Assembly: GCA_041488235.1 (NCBI GenBank)
Contig: JBGPOW010000001.1
Coordinates: 1 to 64,000, forward strand
Reading direction: 5' to 3'
Source: DP-19 sp041488235
Lineage (GTDB): Bacteria > Desulfobacterota > Binatia > UTPRO1
DNA length: 64,000 nucleotides
The notes under the pieces are model-generated. The model saw nothing but the letters and a program-made list of their open reading frames with translations, made no database searches and had not been told where the DNA came from. The position numbers were made by a program, and so were the translations under genes. Shown one piece after another: positions 7,903 to 16,937 of this stretch (positions are counted from its first letter, which is position 1; the number at the start of each line of letters is the position of its first letter).

Positions 7903-9501
7903 CTATCGCAACGACCGTCGTGAGCGCCGCGGCCGCGATCCCCAGCCACCGCCTCCTGGCGTCTCGATCCGCAGCACGTCTCCGCGTCGCACCCGCACGT
8001 TGACCTTCCCGGGGAGCGCTCGCCAACGGCCGGCGTGGGCGAGGAAGTTTCGGCCCGCGCTACCCGTCGCGCCGCCGGCGAGGCCGTACGGGCCTCGTCT
8101 TCGGCGCTCGGTCAGGAGCGTCAGATCGGCGTCGGTGAGAAACCGCAGCTCGCGGACGATGCCATCGCCGCCCGGATTTCGACCCCCGCCACCGCTGCGC
8201 CGACGGATCGCGTAGCGCTCGACGCGCAACGGGTAGTAGCTCTCCAACGCTTCGATGGGTGTGTTGAGGGTGTTCGTCATATGCGTGTGCACCGCCGACG
8301 CGCCGCTGCCGCTCGGCCCGCCGCCGGCACCGCCCGCGAGCGTCTCGTAATACGAGAAGGCGCGACCGCGAACGTCGTCGAAGCCGCCGACCGCGACGTT
8401 GTTCATCGATCCGGCGCTCGCAGCCGGAATCCGTTCGGGCGCCGCCTTCGCGAGCGCGCGTAACAAGACGTCGACGATGCGTTGCGAGGTCTCGACGTTG
8501 CCGCCGGCGACGGCGGCGGGAAACTCGGCGTTCACCACGGTCCCGCTGGGGGCGACGACCCGGATGCGCTCGAGCAAGCCTTCGTTCGCCGGAATCGGGT
8601 CCTGTGCGAGGGCGGTGAAGACGTAGAACACCGCCGACAGCGTGATCGCGTAGTTGGCGTTCAGGCTTCCCTGCACCTGCGGCGCTGTGCCCGTGAAATC
8701 GACGAGCGCCCGCCCGTCGCGGATCGTGATCGCAACGCGAATCGGAACGTCGCGCGCGTCGAGACCGTCGTCGTCGAGGACATCGACCGCGGTGTAACGC
8801 CCCGGAGGCAACGTACGGAGCGTCGTCGCGATCAATCGCGCGGTGTACCGTTGCAGCGCCGCCATGCCGCGATGGAGACGCGCCGCGCCGAACGTGGACG
8901 CGAGATCGCGGACGCGGCGGGCACCGATCGCGAGTGCGGCGCGTTGCGCGTCGAGATCGCCACGACGCTCCTCTGGCACGCGCGTGTTGGCGAGAAAGAG
9001 CGTGAGAATGTCGCGCTCGAGTACGCCACGCCGGACGAGCCGCACCGGCGGCATGCGAAATCCTTCTTGGTGGATCTCGCGCGCGAGCGGCATCGAGCCG
9101 GGACTCATGCCGCCGATGTCGGCATGGTGCGCACGGTCGGCGACGAATCCGAGGAGCCGCCCGCGCGCGTCGTGCGCCGGCGCGACGAGCGTCACGTCCG
9201 GCAGGTGGGTGCCGCCCGCATACGGGTCGTTCAGCACGACGACGTCTCCTTGCGCCAAGCGGAAAGCGGCGAGCGCCGCGCGCACCGACAGCGGCGTCGA
9301 GCCGAGATGCACCGGCACGTGGGCCGCGTGGGCGACCATTCGTCCTGCGGGATCGAAGACGGCGCATGAGAAGTCGTACCGCTCCTTGATGTTCGGAGAG
9401 AAGCCGCTGCGCCCGAGGACGACGCCCATCTCGTCGGCGATCGCGGCGAGTCGGTGATGGAGCACCGCGAGCGCGATCGCATCGAACCCGCGCACGCTCA
9501 T
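7903..9501 (-). CDS. hyuB: Hydantoinase B / 5-oxoprolinase beta-type subunit
   Basis: A 532-residue member of the hydantoinase B/oxoprolinase family. Recognisable stretches are GRSGFSPNIKERYDFSCAV, VLNDPYAGGTHLPDVT, HHADIGGMSPGSM, NANYAITLSAVFYVF and the C-terminal GGGGWGSRPRR. With HyuA it forms an ATP-dependent cyclic amide hydrolase (N-methylhydantoin, 5-oxoproline, or acetone-carboxylase-like substrates; not resolvable here). The ATG at 9501 overlaps the hyuA stop (ATGA), giving a two-gene operon. A longer N-terminal reading is not supported. Confidence 0.9.
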   Translation of the reverse strand: MSVRGFDAIALAVLHHRLAAIADEMGVVLGRSGFSPNIKERYDFSCAVFDPAGRMVAHAAHVPVHLGSTPLSVRAALAAFRLAQGDVVVLNDPYAGGTHLPDVTLVAPAHDARGRLLGFVADRAHHADIGGMSPGSMPLAREIHQEGFRMPPVRLVRRGVLERDILTLFLANTRVPEERRGDLDAQRAALAIGARRVRDLASTFGAARLHRGMAALQRYTARLIATTLRTLPPGRYTAVDVLDDDGLDARDVPIRVAITIRDGRALVDFTGTAPQVQGSLNANYAITLSAVFYVFTALAQDPIPANEGLLERIRVVAPSGTVVNAEFPAAVAGGNVETSQRIVDVLLRALAKAAPERIPAASAGSMNNVAVGGFDDVRGRAFSYYETLAGGAGGGPSGSGASAVHTHMTNTLNTPIEALESYYPLRVERYAIRRRSGGGGRNPGGDGIVRELRFLTDADLTLLTERRRRGPYGLAGGATGSAGRNFLAHAGRWRALPGKVNVRVRRGDVLRIETPGGGGWGSRPRRSRRSLR

Positions 9502-11507
9502 CGCGTGATCCTCAGGTTGGACTCCGCGTCGACGATCGCGCGCCACCCGGGCGGAATGAGAATCGTCGAGCTGTACTCGAGGAGTAGCGCCGGACCACGG
9601 AGGAACGTACCCGGCGGTAGGAGATCGCGGGCGTAGCGCGGGAACCGCATCCGACGCCGTTGCCACACGACCTTCTCGTGCGAGAGCGGCGCCGACACCG
9701 GTCGCCGTCGCATGGGACGCCGAGGTCGAGACGCAACGTCGCGCTCGCTGACGGTGACCCGCAGGCCGATCACTTCCACCGGTCGCGCCGGCGACGCATG
9801 ACCGTAGAAGCGCGCGTGCGCGGCATCGAAGCGGCGCCGGTAGTCACGAGCAAACGGGATCTCGATCTCGTGCGACTGACCCGCGTACCGTACACGCGCA
9901 AAGCCGAAAGCGAGAAGACGGCCCTCGCCAACGCTGTCGGCGCGGAGCTCCGCCCGCACGCCGGCCGCGAGGGCGTCGAGCCGCCGCGCCAGCGCCGCTG
10001 GGTCGGGATCGATCGCGCGCACGGTCTCGACACGGTCGCGCGCAATGGGGGCCGTCGCCATGCCGAACGCGGAGAGCAGACCCGGGTGGCACGGCACGAG
10101 GACGTCGCGGATCGCGAGCTCCGCGGCCAGCTCGCACGCATGTACCCCGGCGGCGCCGCCGAACGCGAGCAGCGCGAAGCGCCGCGGATCGTGGCCGCGC
10201 TCGACGGAGATGACGCGCAACGCGCGCGCCATCGCCGCGTTGGCGACGCGCACGATGCCTTCGGCGGCGGCGAGGACGTCGACGCCGAGGCGCTGCGCGA
10301 CAGTCGCGACGGCGTCGTGCGCGCGGCGGACGTCGAGCCGCATGCGGCCGCCGAGAAACGATGTCGGATCGAGGCGTCCGAGAACGAGGTTGGCGTCGGT
10401 CACCGTCGGCCGCGTCCCGCGCCCGTAGCATGCGGGACCGGGATCGGCGCCCGCGCTCTCCGGGCCGACACAGAGCACGCCGCCGGCGTCGACGCGGGCG
10501 AGCGAGCCGCCGCCGGCGCCTACGGTATGAATGTCGACGACCGGCACTCGCACCGCCATACCGTCCAGCTCCCACTCGCTGCGGCGTGGAACCCCACCGT
10601 CGACGAGTGCGACGTCCGTCGACGTTCCTCCCATGTCGAGGGTGAGGACATGGCGCACGCCGGCGCGTCGTGCCACGCCCGCCGCGCCTACGACCCCTCC
10701 CGCGGGACCCGAGAGAACCGTCCGCACGGGCTCCGCCGCGGCCCGGCGCGGCGCCACTGCGCCACCGTTCGATTGCATGACGAGCAGTCGGCCGCCGCGT
10801 TTCGCGGCCGCGAGCCGCGTGAGGTGCCGCGCCATCAGCGGCGCGACATACGCATTGACGACGGCCGTGCTCGTGCGTTCGTACTCGCGCGGCTCACGGA
10901 CGAGCGCGTGCGAGAGCGAGATCGGAACGCCGAGCGCACGCAGCGCCGCTCCGACAGCGCGCTCGTGTCGCGGCGTCGCGTACGCGTGCAACAGCGCTAC
11001 CGCGATCGCCTGCGGCCGCCGCGCGCGTACGCGGCGCACCAGCTCGCGCAGCGTGCGTGTCGTCAGCGGAACGGAAATCGTACCGTCGAAGTCGACACGC
11101 TCGCGCACCGGAATCCGATCTACGCGCGCGACGAGCGGCGCCGGACGCCGCGGCTCGAGCGCGTAGAGCTCCGGGCGCGCTTGGCGGCCGATCTCGACGA
11201 CGTCCTCGAACCCCGCCGTCGCCACGAGGCAGACGCGCGCGCCACGCCGCTGCAGCAGCGCGTTCGTCGCAACCGTGCTGCCGTACGTGATCCGTCCCGC
11301 CCCGCCGTCCGGGAAGAGCTCGGCGAGCCCGGCGAGAACGGCACGCGCCGGGTCGTCGGGTGTCGATAATACCTTGTGGACGAACACCCGTCCTCCACGC
11401 CGGACGACGAAGTCGGTGAACGTGCCGCCGGTGTCGATTCCTGTTCGCGCCCGTGCGCGCGGCGGCTGCGCCGCCGTGCTCCGATGCGCGTCGGCCCGCG
11501 AAGTCAA
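9498..11507 (-). CDS. hyuA: Hydantoinase A / 5-oxoprolinase alpha-type subunit
   Basis: A roughly 669-residue ASKHA-fold ATPase subunit. Phosphate-binding motifs are TGIDTGGTFTDFV near the N-terminus and LTLDMGGTSTDVALVDGG in the middle; GPAGGVVGA and GPESAGADPGPACYGRG are family signatures. It activates the cyclic amide with ATP for opening together with HyuB. The start is uncertain: TTG 11507 is used because there is no better codon before GIDTGG. The upstream 130 bp hold the fmdB terminator. Confidence 0.88.
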   Translation of the reverse strand: MTSRADAHRSTAAQPPRARARTGIDTGGTFTDFVVRRGGRVFVHKVLSTPDDPARAVLAGLAELFPDGGAGRITYGSTVATNALLQRRGARVCLVATAGFEDVVEIGRQARPELYALEPRRPAPLVARVDRIPVRERVDFDGTISVPLTTRTLRELVRRVRARRPQAIAVALLHAYATPRHERAVGAALRALGVPISLSHALVREPREYERTSTAVVNAYVAPLMARHLTRLAAAKRGGRLLVMQSNGGAVAPRRAAAEPVRTVLSGPAGGVVGAAGVARRAGVRHVLTLDMGGTSTDVALVDGGVPRRSEWELDGMAVRVPVVDIHTVGAGGGSLARVDAGGVLCVGPESAGADPGPACYGRGTRPTVTDANLVLGRLDPTSFLGGRMRLDVRRAHDAVATVAQRLGVDVLAAAEGIVRVANAAMARALRVISVERGHDPRRFALLAFGGAAGVHACELAAELAIRDVLVPCHPGLLSAFGMATAPIARDRVETVRAIDPDPAALARRLDALAAGVRAELRADSVGEGRLLAFGFARVRYAGQSHEIEIPFARDYRRRFDAAHARFYGHASPARPVEVIGLRVTVSERDVASRPRRPMRRRPVSAPLSHEKVVWQRRRMRFPRYARDLLPPGTFLRGPALLLEYSSTILIPPGWRAIVDAESNLRITR

Positions 11508-11576
11508 TTCGCGGGCCTCCCCTGTTCGCGCCCGTGCACGTCTTGTTTGCGGCCGTGCACGCGGTACGGGGCGAGC

Positions 11577-11613
11577 AAAAAAAGACCCCGGGAGCTCTCG
11601 GCTCGCGGGGTCT
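11577..11613 (-). terminator. Rho-independent terminator of fmdB
   Basis: On the minus strand AGACCCCG (from 11613) pairs with CGGGGTCT (ending 11583), with an inner GAGC/GCTC stem, followed directly by seven T (11583-11577). It lies 32 nt after the fmdB stop codon. This is a textbook intrinsic terminator. Confidence 0.9.
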
Positions 11614-11644
11614 CTTGGGAACGACGATTCGGGTCGACGGCGCG

Positions 11645-11998
11645 TCAGGCGGCGGCGGCTTTCGCGCTGCCGTTCTTCGACTTGCTGGTGCTCGTCGTTT
11701 TCGTTTCCGCGGATTTCGTCTCTGTCGATTTCGTCTCTCCGGATTTCGTCTCTCCGGATTTGGCTGCGCCTTCATCCGTCTTGGTGCTCGATGGTCCTTT
11801 GCTCTCGCTGCCGGAGCTGCCCTTGCGCGCGTAATCGGTGACGTACCAGCCGCTTCCTTTCAGCTGGAACGACGTCGACGAGATGAGCTTCGTCACCTTG
11901 CGGCGACACGTCGGACACGTAGTGAGCGGCTTGTCGCTCATCTTCTGCATGGTCTCGAAGTCGCCGCACTTCCCACAGCGGTACTCGTAAATAGGCAT
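11645..11998 (-). CDS. FmdB-family zinc-ribbon regulatory protein with repeat tail
   Basis: A 117-residue protein. The first 45 residues form the FmdB zinc ribbon (MPIYEYRCGKCG...CPTCRRKV, two CxxC pairs); family members are small putative regulators. The aromatic block FQLKGSGWYVTDYARK is also conserved. The tail is a low-complexity run of Lys-Ser-Gly-Glu-Thr-type repeats, encoded by near-identical 15-bp units at 11711-11755. It has its own terminator downstream. Upstream 49 nt separate it from the yggU stop. Confidence 0.9.
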   Translation of the reverse strand: MPIYEYRCGKCGDFETMQKMSDKPLTTCPTCRRKVTKLISSTSFQLKGSGWYVTDYARKGSSGSESKGPSSTKTDEGAAKSGETKSGETKSTETKSAETKTTSTSKSKNGSAKAAAA

Positions 11999-12047
11999 AA
12001 TTTCTCCGGATTCGCTCCGTCAGAACTAGCCATGCCTCCGCGATTTG

Positions 12048-12347
12048 TCAACGCGGGAAACGACTTCTTGCAAACCGCGCGTCAATCTCCGCAGCCGACG
12101 CGCCCTCGACCGCAACCACCTTGTCGCGACCGCGCTCACCACGCAGCAGCGCGAACGCGCGTTTCGGCAATCCGAGGCGGTCCGCCAAGAGCGCTACGAG
12201 CGCGCGGTTCGCGGCACCGTCGACGGGCGGCGCGGTCAGATGCGCGCGCCAGCCGCCCGCCGCATCACGCGTCAGCGCATCGCGCGCAGCCCGCGGCACG
12301 ACGCGCACGTACAGAACGGTGCGGTTCGTGTCGCCGGCCGGCTTCAT
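12048..12347 (-). CDS. yggU: DUF167 / YggU family protein
   Basis: A 99-residue protein of the DUF167 family: LYVRVVPRAARDAL, LTAPPVDGAANRALVALLADRLGLPK and GERGRDKVV are the conserved blocks. The biochemical role is unknown. It is the last gene of the maf-yggS-proC-yggT-yggU run; its ATG (12347) overlaps the yggT stop as ATGA. Confidence 0.9.
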   Translation of the reverse strand: MKPAGDTNRTVLYVRVVPRAARDALTRDAAGGWRAHLTAPPVDGAANRALVALLADRLGLPKRAFALLRGERGRDKVVAVEGASAAEIDARFARSRFPR

Positions 12348-12643
12348 CGCAGCCGCATTGCCAGGTCGACGAGGCTCTGCACCAAGAAGATCTGCAGAAA
12401 GTAGATGCCCGCGAACACGACGAGCGGCGAGAAGTCGATGCCGCCGCCGAAGACCGGCAGCGAGCGCCGGATCCGGTACAAGAGCGGCTCGGTCATGTTG
12501 ATGATCGCGCGCACGATCGGATTGTAGGGATCGGCGCTCACCCACGAAATGACGATGCGGGCGATCAGCACCCACATGTAGAACCACAGCACCATGTCGA
12601 GGACCTTGGCGATCCCGAGCAGCAGATTTGCGGCGACGAACAT
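12344..12643 (-). CDS. yggT: YggT-family membrane protein
   Basis: A 99-residue protein with two hydrophobic segments (about 10-35 and 68-92) flanking the YggT signature (VISWVSADPYNPIVRAI and TEPLLYRIRRSLP). Family members are linked to cell division, envelope or osmotic functions but are not biochemically defined. The start ATG 12643 is set by a GGAGGGGG ribosome site. The gap to proC is 25 nt and the stop overlaps yggU. Confidence 0.9.
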   Translation of the reverse strand: MFVAANLLLGIAKVLDMVLWFYMWVLIARIVISWVSADPYNPIVRAIINMTEPLLYRIRRSLPVFGGGIDFSPLVVFAGIYFLQIFLVQSLVDLAMRLR

Positions 12644-12668
12644 GCCCCCTCCGTTTCTCGATCCGCGC

Positions 12669-13472
12669 TCAGCGGCCGAGCTCACGCGAGCGTCGCGTCG
12701 CGGCCCGGACGCCGTCGGCGACGACGGTCGCGAATGCCCGCGCTTCGAGCGCCTGCAGCCCCGCCAGCGTCGTTCCGCCCGGTGACGTGACCATCGCCCG
12801 CAGCTCCTCGGGCGAGCGCCCGGTTTCTTGCAACATCATCGCGGCGCCGCGGATCGTCTGGTAGGCGAGCTGCCTCGCGGTGCGCTCCGGCAGCCCTTCA
12901 GCGACGGCGCCTTCGATCAGTCCTTCCGCGAACCGGTACACGTAGGCAGGACCACTTCCGGAAAGTCCAGTCACCGCATCCATCAACGCCTCGTCCCTAA
13001 CACGTACCACGTCGCCCACTCCACCGAAGAGGACGGTCGCAACGCGCTCGTCGGCGGCAGTTGCCTTCTTTCCGCGCACCACGACGGTGATGCCGGCGCC
13101 GACGAGCGCCGGCGTGTTCGGCATGGCACGGACGACGCGCGCGCGTCCGCCGAGCCCCGCTTCGAGGCGCGCCGTCGGCACGCCGGCCGCGATCGACACG
13201 AACAGTTGCCGGCGTACGTGCGGCCGGATCTCCGCGAGCACCGCGTCCATCACCTGCGGCTTCACCGCAAGCACGATGACGGCCGTGTCGGCAACGAGCG
13301 TCGAGTTGTCGACAGCGGTACCGATCCCGTACGCGCGCGCCAGTCGGCGGCACTGTCGTGGCTCGGCGTCGGACGCCCAAACGTCTCGGGCGCGATAGCG
13401 CTTCGTATCGAGCAAGCCGCGCACGAGCGCGCCGGCCATGTTGCCGGCGCCGATGAACCCAAGCTTCTTCAT
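12669..13472 (-). CDS. proC: Pyrroline-5-carboxylate reductase
   Basis: A 267-residue P5C reductase, the last step of proline synthesis (NAD(P)H-dependent reduction of pyrroline-5-carboxylate). The N-terminal Rossmann motif GFIGAGNMAGALVRGL and the C-terminal signature region (LMDAVTGLSGSGPAYVYRF, TSPGGTTLAGLQALE) are intact, and the length is normal. The ATG overlaps the yggS stop (ATGA), which matches the common yggS-proC-yggT order. Confidence 0.95.
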   Translation of the reverse strand: MKKLGFIGAGNMAGALVRGLLDTKRYRARDVWASDAEPRQCRRLARAYGIGTAVDNSTLVADTAVIVLAVKPQVMDAVLAEIRPHVRRQLFVSIAAGVPTARLEAGLGGRARVVRAMPNTPALVGAGITVVVRGKKATAADERVATVLFGGVGDVVRVRDEALMDAVTGLSGSGPAYVYRFAEGLIEGAVAEGLPERTARQLAYQTIRGAAMMLQETGRSPEELRAMVTSPGGTTLAGLQALEARAFATVVADGVRAATRRSRELGR

Positions 13473-14152
13473 GCACCCTCCTTCGGCGGCCGCGGCCCGA
13501 AGATCGCCGTGCCGACGCGTACGAGCGTCGCGCCCTCTTCGATTGCGACCTCGAAATCGGCGCTCATCCCCATCGACAGATGTGACAACTGCCGCGCGTC
13601 CTCCTGCCGGTTTCGCAGCTCGCGAAGCGCAGCGAAGAGCGGGCGGACCGCCTCGGGCGGGAGCGGTGGCGGAATCGTCATCAGCCCCACGACGCGCAGC
13701 GCGGAAAGCCGCCGCGTCGAGTCGAGGAGGGGGGGCAGGTCGGCGGGCGCGATGCCGCTCTTCGTCGCCTCCGTGGCGACGTTCACCTGCAAAAGCACAG
13801 GCAACGGCTCCCCGCGGCGCCGAGCGGCGGCGTCGAGCGCGGCCGCGATACGCTCGTCGGCGACCGAGTGCACGAGACGGAACTCAGCGATCGCCGCCGC
13901 CTTGTTGCGCTGCGCACGGCCGATGAAATGCCACGTGACTGCGGCGACGTCCGCCACCGCCGCGCGTTTCGTCTCCCATTCCTGAACGTAATTCTCTCCG
14001 AAATCGCGCGCGCCCGCGTCGGCGGCGGCGCGCACCGCCGCCGCAGCCATCCCCTTGCTCACGGCGACCAGCGTCACCTCGGTCGAATCACGTCGTGCGC
14101 GGCGGCACGCGTCGGCGACGCGATCGCGGACCGCGCGGTAATTCACGGTCAC
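13469..14152 (-). CDS. yggS: PLP homeostasis protein YggS/PLPBP
   Basis: A 227-residue PLP-binding protein with an alanine-racemase-like N-terminal barrel. The PLP lysine is in VAVSKGM; FGENYVQEW, WHFIGRAQRNK, LLQVNVATEATKSG, LSMGMSADFEVAIEEGATLVRVGTAIFG are all family blocks. It buffers pyridoxal phosphate and affects amino-acid metabolism. The GTG start at 14152 overlaps the maf stop (GTGA); a second GTG at 14146 is possible. Confidence 0.93.
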   Translation of the reverse strand: MTVNYRAVRDRVADACRRARRDSTEVTLVAVSKGMAAAAVRAAADAGARDFGENYVQEWETKRAAVADVAAVTWHFIGRAQRNKAAAIAEFRLVHSVADERIAAALDAAARRRGEPLPVLLQVNVATEATKSGIAPADLPPLLDSTRRLSALRVVGLMTIPPPLPPEAVRPLFAALRELRNRQEDARQLSHLSMGMSADFEVAIEEGATLVRVGTAIFGPRPPKEGA

Positions 14153-14733
14153 ATCAAGCGGTGCGCGCGCAGCCACGTGGCGACCTCCGGGAGCGGCAGC
14201 CCGATGACGTTGGTGTACGAGCCCACGACGCGGTCGATGAGGTGCGCGCCGTCGCCTTGGATCGCGTACGCTCCGGCCTTGCCGAGCGGCTCGCCGGTCG
14301 CGACGTACGCCGCGATGGCGGCGGCATCGAGCGGTCGAAACGAGACCTCGGTCGCGACCACGGCATTTTCGGCGGTGGCGCCGCTCGGCGCGAGCAACGC
14401 GACCGCCGTCCGCACGACGTGCGCACGGCCCGCGAGGCGCGCCAGCATCACGGCGGCGTCCGCGCCGTCGAGCGGCTTGCCGAAGATCGTGCCGTCGAGC
14501 TCGACGATCGTGTCGGCGCCGAGCACCCATTCCGGGCGAAGGCGAGAGGCGGCGCGCGCCTTCTCGTCCGCCATGCGCCGCGCAAACGCGACGGGCTCCT
14601 CGCCGGCGTGCGGGCGCTCGTCGACGTCGACCGGCAGCACGGTGAACGAGACGCCGAGCGCGGCGAGGAGGTGGCGGCGGCGTGGCGACGCCGAGGCGAG
14701 AATGAGTGACGCCGCGGCCGCAAACTCCGCCAT
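14149..14733 (-). CDS. maf: Maf-family nucleotide pyrophosphatase
   Basis: A 194-residue Maf/YhdE-type dNTP/UTP pyrophosphatase: LILASASPRRRHLLAALG, DVDERPHAGEEPVAFARRMADEKA, VLGADTIVELDG and YAIQGDGAHLIDRVVGSYTNVIGLPL are the defining blocks, with all catalytic acidic residues visible. It hydrolyses non-canonical nucleotides or restrains septation. It is the first gene of a five-gene overlapping operon and is divergent from the transglycosylase gene. Confidence 0.93.
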   Translation of the reverse strand: MAEFAAAASLILASASPRRRHLLAALGVSFTVLPVDVDERPHAGEEPVAFARRMADEKARAASRLRPEWVLGADTIVELDGTIFGKPLDGADAAVMLARLAGRAHVVRTAVALLAPSGATAENAVVATEVSFRPLDAAAIAAYVATGEPLGKAGAYAIQGDGAHLIDRVVGSYTNVIGLPLPEVATWLRAHRLM

Positions 14734-14804
14734 CGGCGGTTCGTGCCGCACGCACCTCGAGGAGTCAAGTTGGCGGTCGGACGGACGCGTGGTAGCCGAA
14801 GACG

Positions 14805-16886
14805 ATGCGCCGACGCCGCGTGACCGCGCTCGCCGTCGCGTTGCTCGTGGCGTTCTGCCCCGGCTGCGTGCGCGAGCGCGCGACGGTTCCGGCGCCGACG
14901 GTCGTCCGCGAGACACCCGCGTCCGCAGCCGAGCCGCGCCTGCGCTTCGCCGAGGCGATGGCGCGCGTCGAGCGCGGCGACGACGCGAGCGCGCGCCCGA
15001 TTTTTGCCGAGCTGCTGCGCACGTACCCCGAGCTGGAGGACTACCATCTCGCCAACCTCGCGGCGATCGACGAGCGCGCCGGGCGCTTCGCGGACGCGGC
15101 GGCGCTGATCGATCGTCTGCTCGTCGCGCATCCGGCGAGCGTGTGGGTCGCGCGCGGGCTCGTGCGGCGCGCCCGCGTCGCGGCCGCGCTCGGCGACGCC
15201 GATCCGGACGCGTACGTCGCGCGCGCCCTCGAGACACCGCACCTGGATGATGCGACGCGTGCCGGCGCGCTTCTCGTGCGAGCCGATTTGCGAGCGCCAC
15301 TCGCGCCGCGCGAAGCGCTCGCGCTGTATCACGAGGTGCGGCGAACGCCGGGTGCGAGCGCGACTGCCGCCCGCGCTCGCAGCGACGCCCTCCTCGCCGC
15401 CCATCCCGAGCTCCTCGAGGATCCGGCGTTGCTCCTCGCGGAAGGCACGCAGCTCCTGAGCGAAGCGCGACTGGACGCCGCAGCGGCACGTCTCGAAGCT
15501 GCGTCGGGAGCCGGCGTCGACCGCGGCGACCGCGCCGCGGCGCTGCGGGCACTGGCGCGTGTCCGTCAGCGACAGGGCCGGCTCGCGGACGCGATCGATA
15601 CGTACCGCGCGGCCGCGGACGTCGAGCCCGCACCCGCGGTGCTCGCGCGCTACGATCTCGCGACGCTCCTCTGGAATCGCGACCGCGACGCCGAGGCGGA
15701 GGCCATCTTCACCGCGATCGCTCACGAGGCGCCGCGCAGCTCGAAGGCGGATGACGTGCAGTATGCGCTCGGCAGAATCGCCGAGCAGCAGGGACGCGCC
15801 GCCGAGGCCGATGCCCACTACCGTCGTGTGATCGCAACCGGCGCGGACACGGCGCTCATCCGCGAGGCGCGCTGGCGGATCGCCTGGCAAGCGTACGACG
15901 GCCGCCGGTTCGGGGACGCGATCGCCGCGTTCGCCGGCGTCGCCGCTGCGAGCGCACGCGACCGTCCCGCTGCGCTCTACTGGCAAGGACGCATCCGCGA
16001 GCTGCGCGACGGCGCGGATGCGGGACGGGCCGCCTACCGGACGGTCCTCGCGGAGGCGCCGGATAGCTACTACGCCGAGCTCAGCGAGAATCGTCTGCTC
16101 GAGTCGGCACCGCCGGCGGATCCCGCGGAGCCGATCACCGGCGCGCCTCCCGAGTCGCTCACCGAGCACACATATCATTGGAGTCGCAGCGGCGAGCTGC
16201 ACGCGATCGGTTTCGATCGCGCCGCCGCCGGCGAGCTTGCCGCGATCGCGAACGAGCCGGGGCTCGCAAGCGAGGCCGAGGCCTTCCTCCTCGAGGCGTA
16301 CCGTGAGATCGACGCACATCACCGCGCGCTCCGTCTCGCCACGCGGCTCGCCGCGAGCGAGCACGTCCCGAGCGCTGTACTCTCCGCGTACCTGTATCCA
16401 CGCGCGTACTGGCCGCTCGTCAGTGACGCGGCGGAAGCGGCGCGGCTCGACCCCTTGCTGGTTCTCGCACTGATGCGCCAGGAGAGTACGTTCGACCCCG
16501 AGGCGGTTTCTCCTGCCGCGGCGTACGGCCTCATGCAGCTCATCGTCCCGACGGCGGAGCAGGTCGGCGGTACGACCGTCACCGCCGCCGAGCTCACGGA
16601 TCCGCCGAGGAACATCGAGCTCGGAACCCGCTATCTGCGCCGACTCCTCGATCGCTACGACGGCGACGTGGCGAAGGCGCTCGCCGCATACAACGGTGGA
16701 GAGGACGCCGTCGCGAAGTGGGACGCGCGGTCGCCGGGGAGCGCGAGCGACGAGTTCGTCGAGCGGATCAGTTTTCGCGAGACGCGCGCGTACGTGAAGG
16801 CGGTGCTGGGGAACTACCGCCGCTATCGGCGCCTCTACGGCGCGCCCGGAGAGCAGCGCGCCGCGTGGGACGGTGTCACGCCGTAG
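14805..16886 (+). CDS. slt: Soluble lytic murein transglycosylase with TPR-like repeats (lipoprotein)
   Basis: A 693-residue murein hydrolase. A basic signal with the lipobox-like AFCPGC (Cys21) suggests membrane anchoring. Residues about 40-530 are TPR/superhelical repeats, and the C-terminal SLT domain contains the catalytic Glu in LMRQESTFDPEAVSPAAAYGLMQL and the structural blocks NIELGTRYLRRLLDRY and ALAAYNGGEDAV. It cleaves the MurNAc-GlcNAc bond, leaving 1,6-anhydroMurNAc. It faces ldcA and mpl, which act on the released peptides. Confidence 0.93.
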   Translation: MRRRRVTALAVALLVAFCPGCVRERATVPAPTVVRETPASAAEPRLRFAEAMARVERGDDASARPIFAELLRTYPELEDYHLANLAAIDERAGRFADAAALIDRLLVAHPASVWVARGLVRRARVAAALGDADPDAYVARALETPHLDDATRAGALLVRADLRAPLAPREALALYHEVRRTPGASATAARARSDALLAAHPELLEDPALLLAEGTQLLSEARLDAAAARLEAASGAGVDRGDRAAALRALARVRQRQGRLADAIDTYRAAADVEPAPAVLARYDLATLLWNRDRDAEAEAIFTAIAHEAPRSSKADDVQYALGRIAEQQGRAAEADAHYRRVIATGADTALIREARWRIAWQAYDGRRFGDAIAAFAGVAAASARDRPAALYWQGRIRELRDGADAGRAAYRTVLAEAPDSYYAELSENRLLESAPPADPAEPITGAPPESLTEHTYHWSRSGELHAIGFDRAAAGELAAIANEPGLASEAEAFLLEAYREIDAHHRALRLATRLAASEHVPSAVLSAYLYPRAYWPLVSDAAEAARLDPLLVLALMRQESTFDPEAVSPAAAYGLMQLIVPTAEQVGGTTVTAAELTDPPRNIELGTRYLRRLLDRYDGDVAKALAAYNGGEDAVAKWDARSPGSASDEFVERISFRETRAYVKAVLGNYRRYRRLYGAPGEQRAAWDGVTP

Positions 16887-16937
16887 CTCGGTCGGGAATG
16901 CCTGACGCATCCTCGCCGGACGCCTCGCCGCCGAGAC

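Noticed and set aside
14448..16910. 820-codon minus-strand frame
   Set aside because: Antisense to the lytic transglycosylase; no motifs, and the true minus-strand gene (maf) is in another frame.
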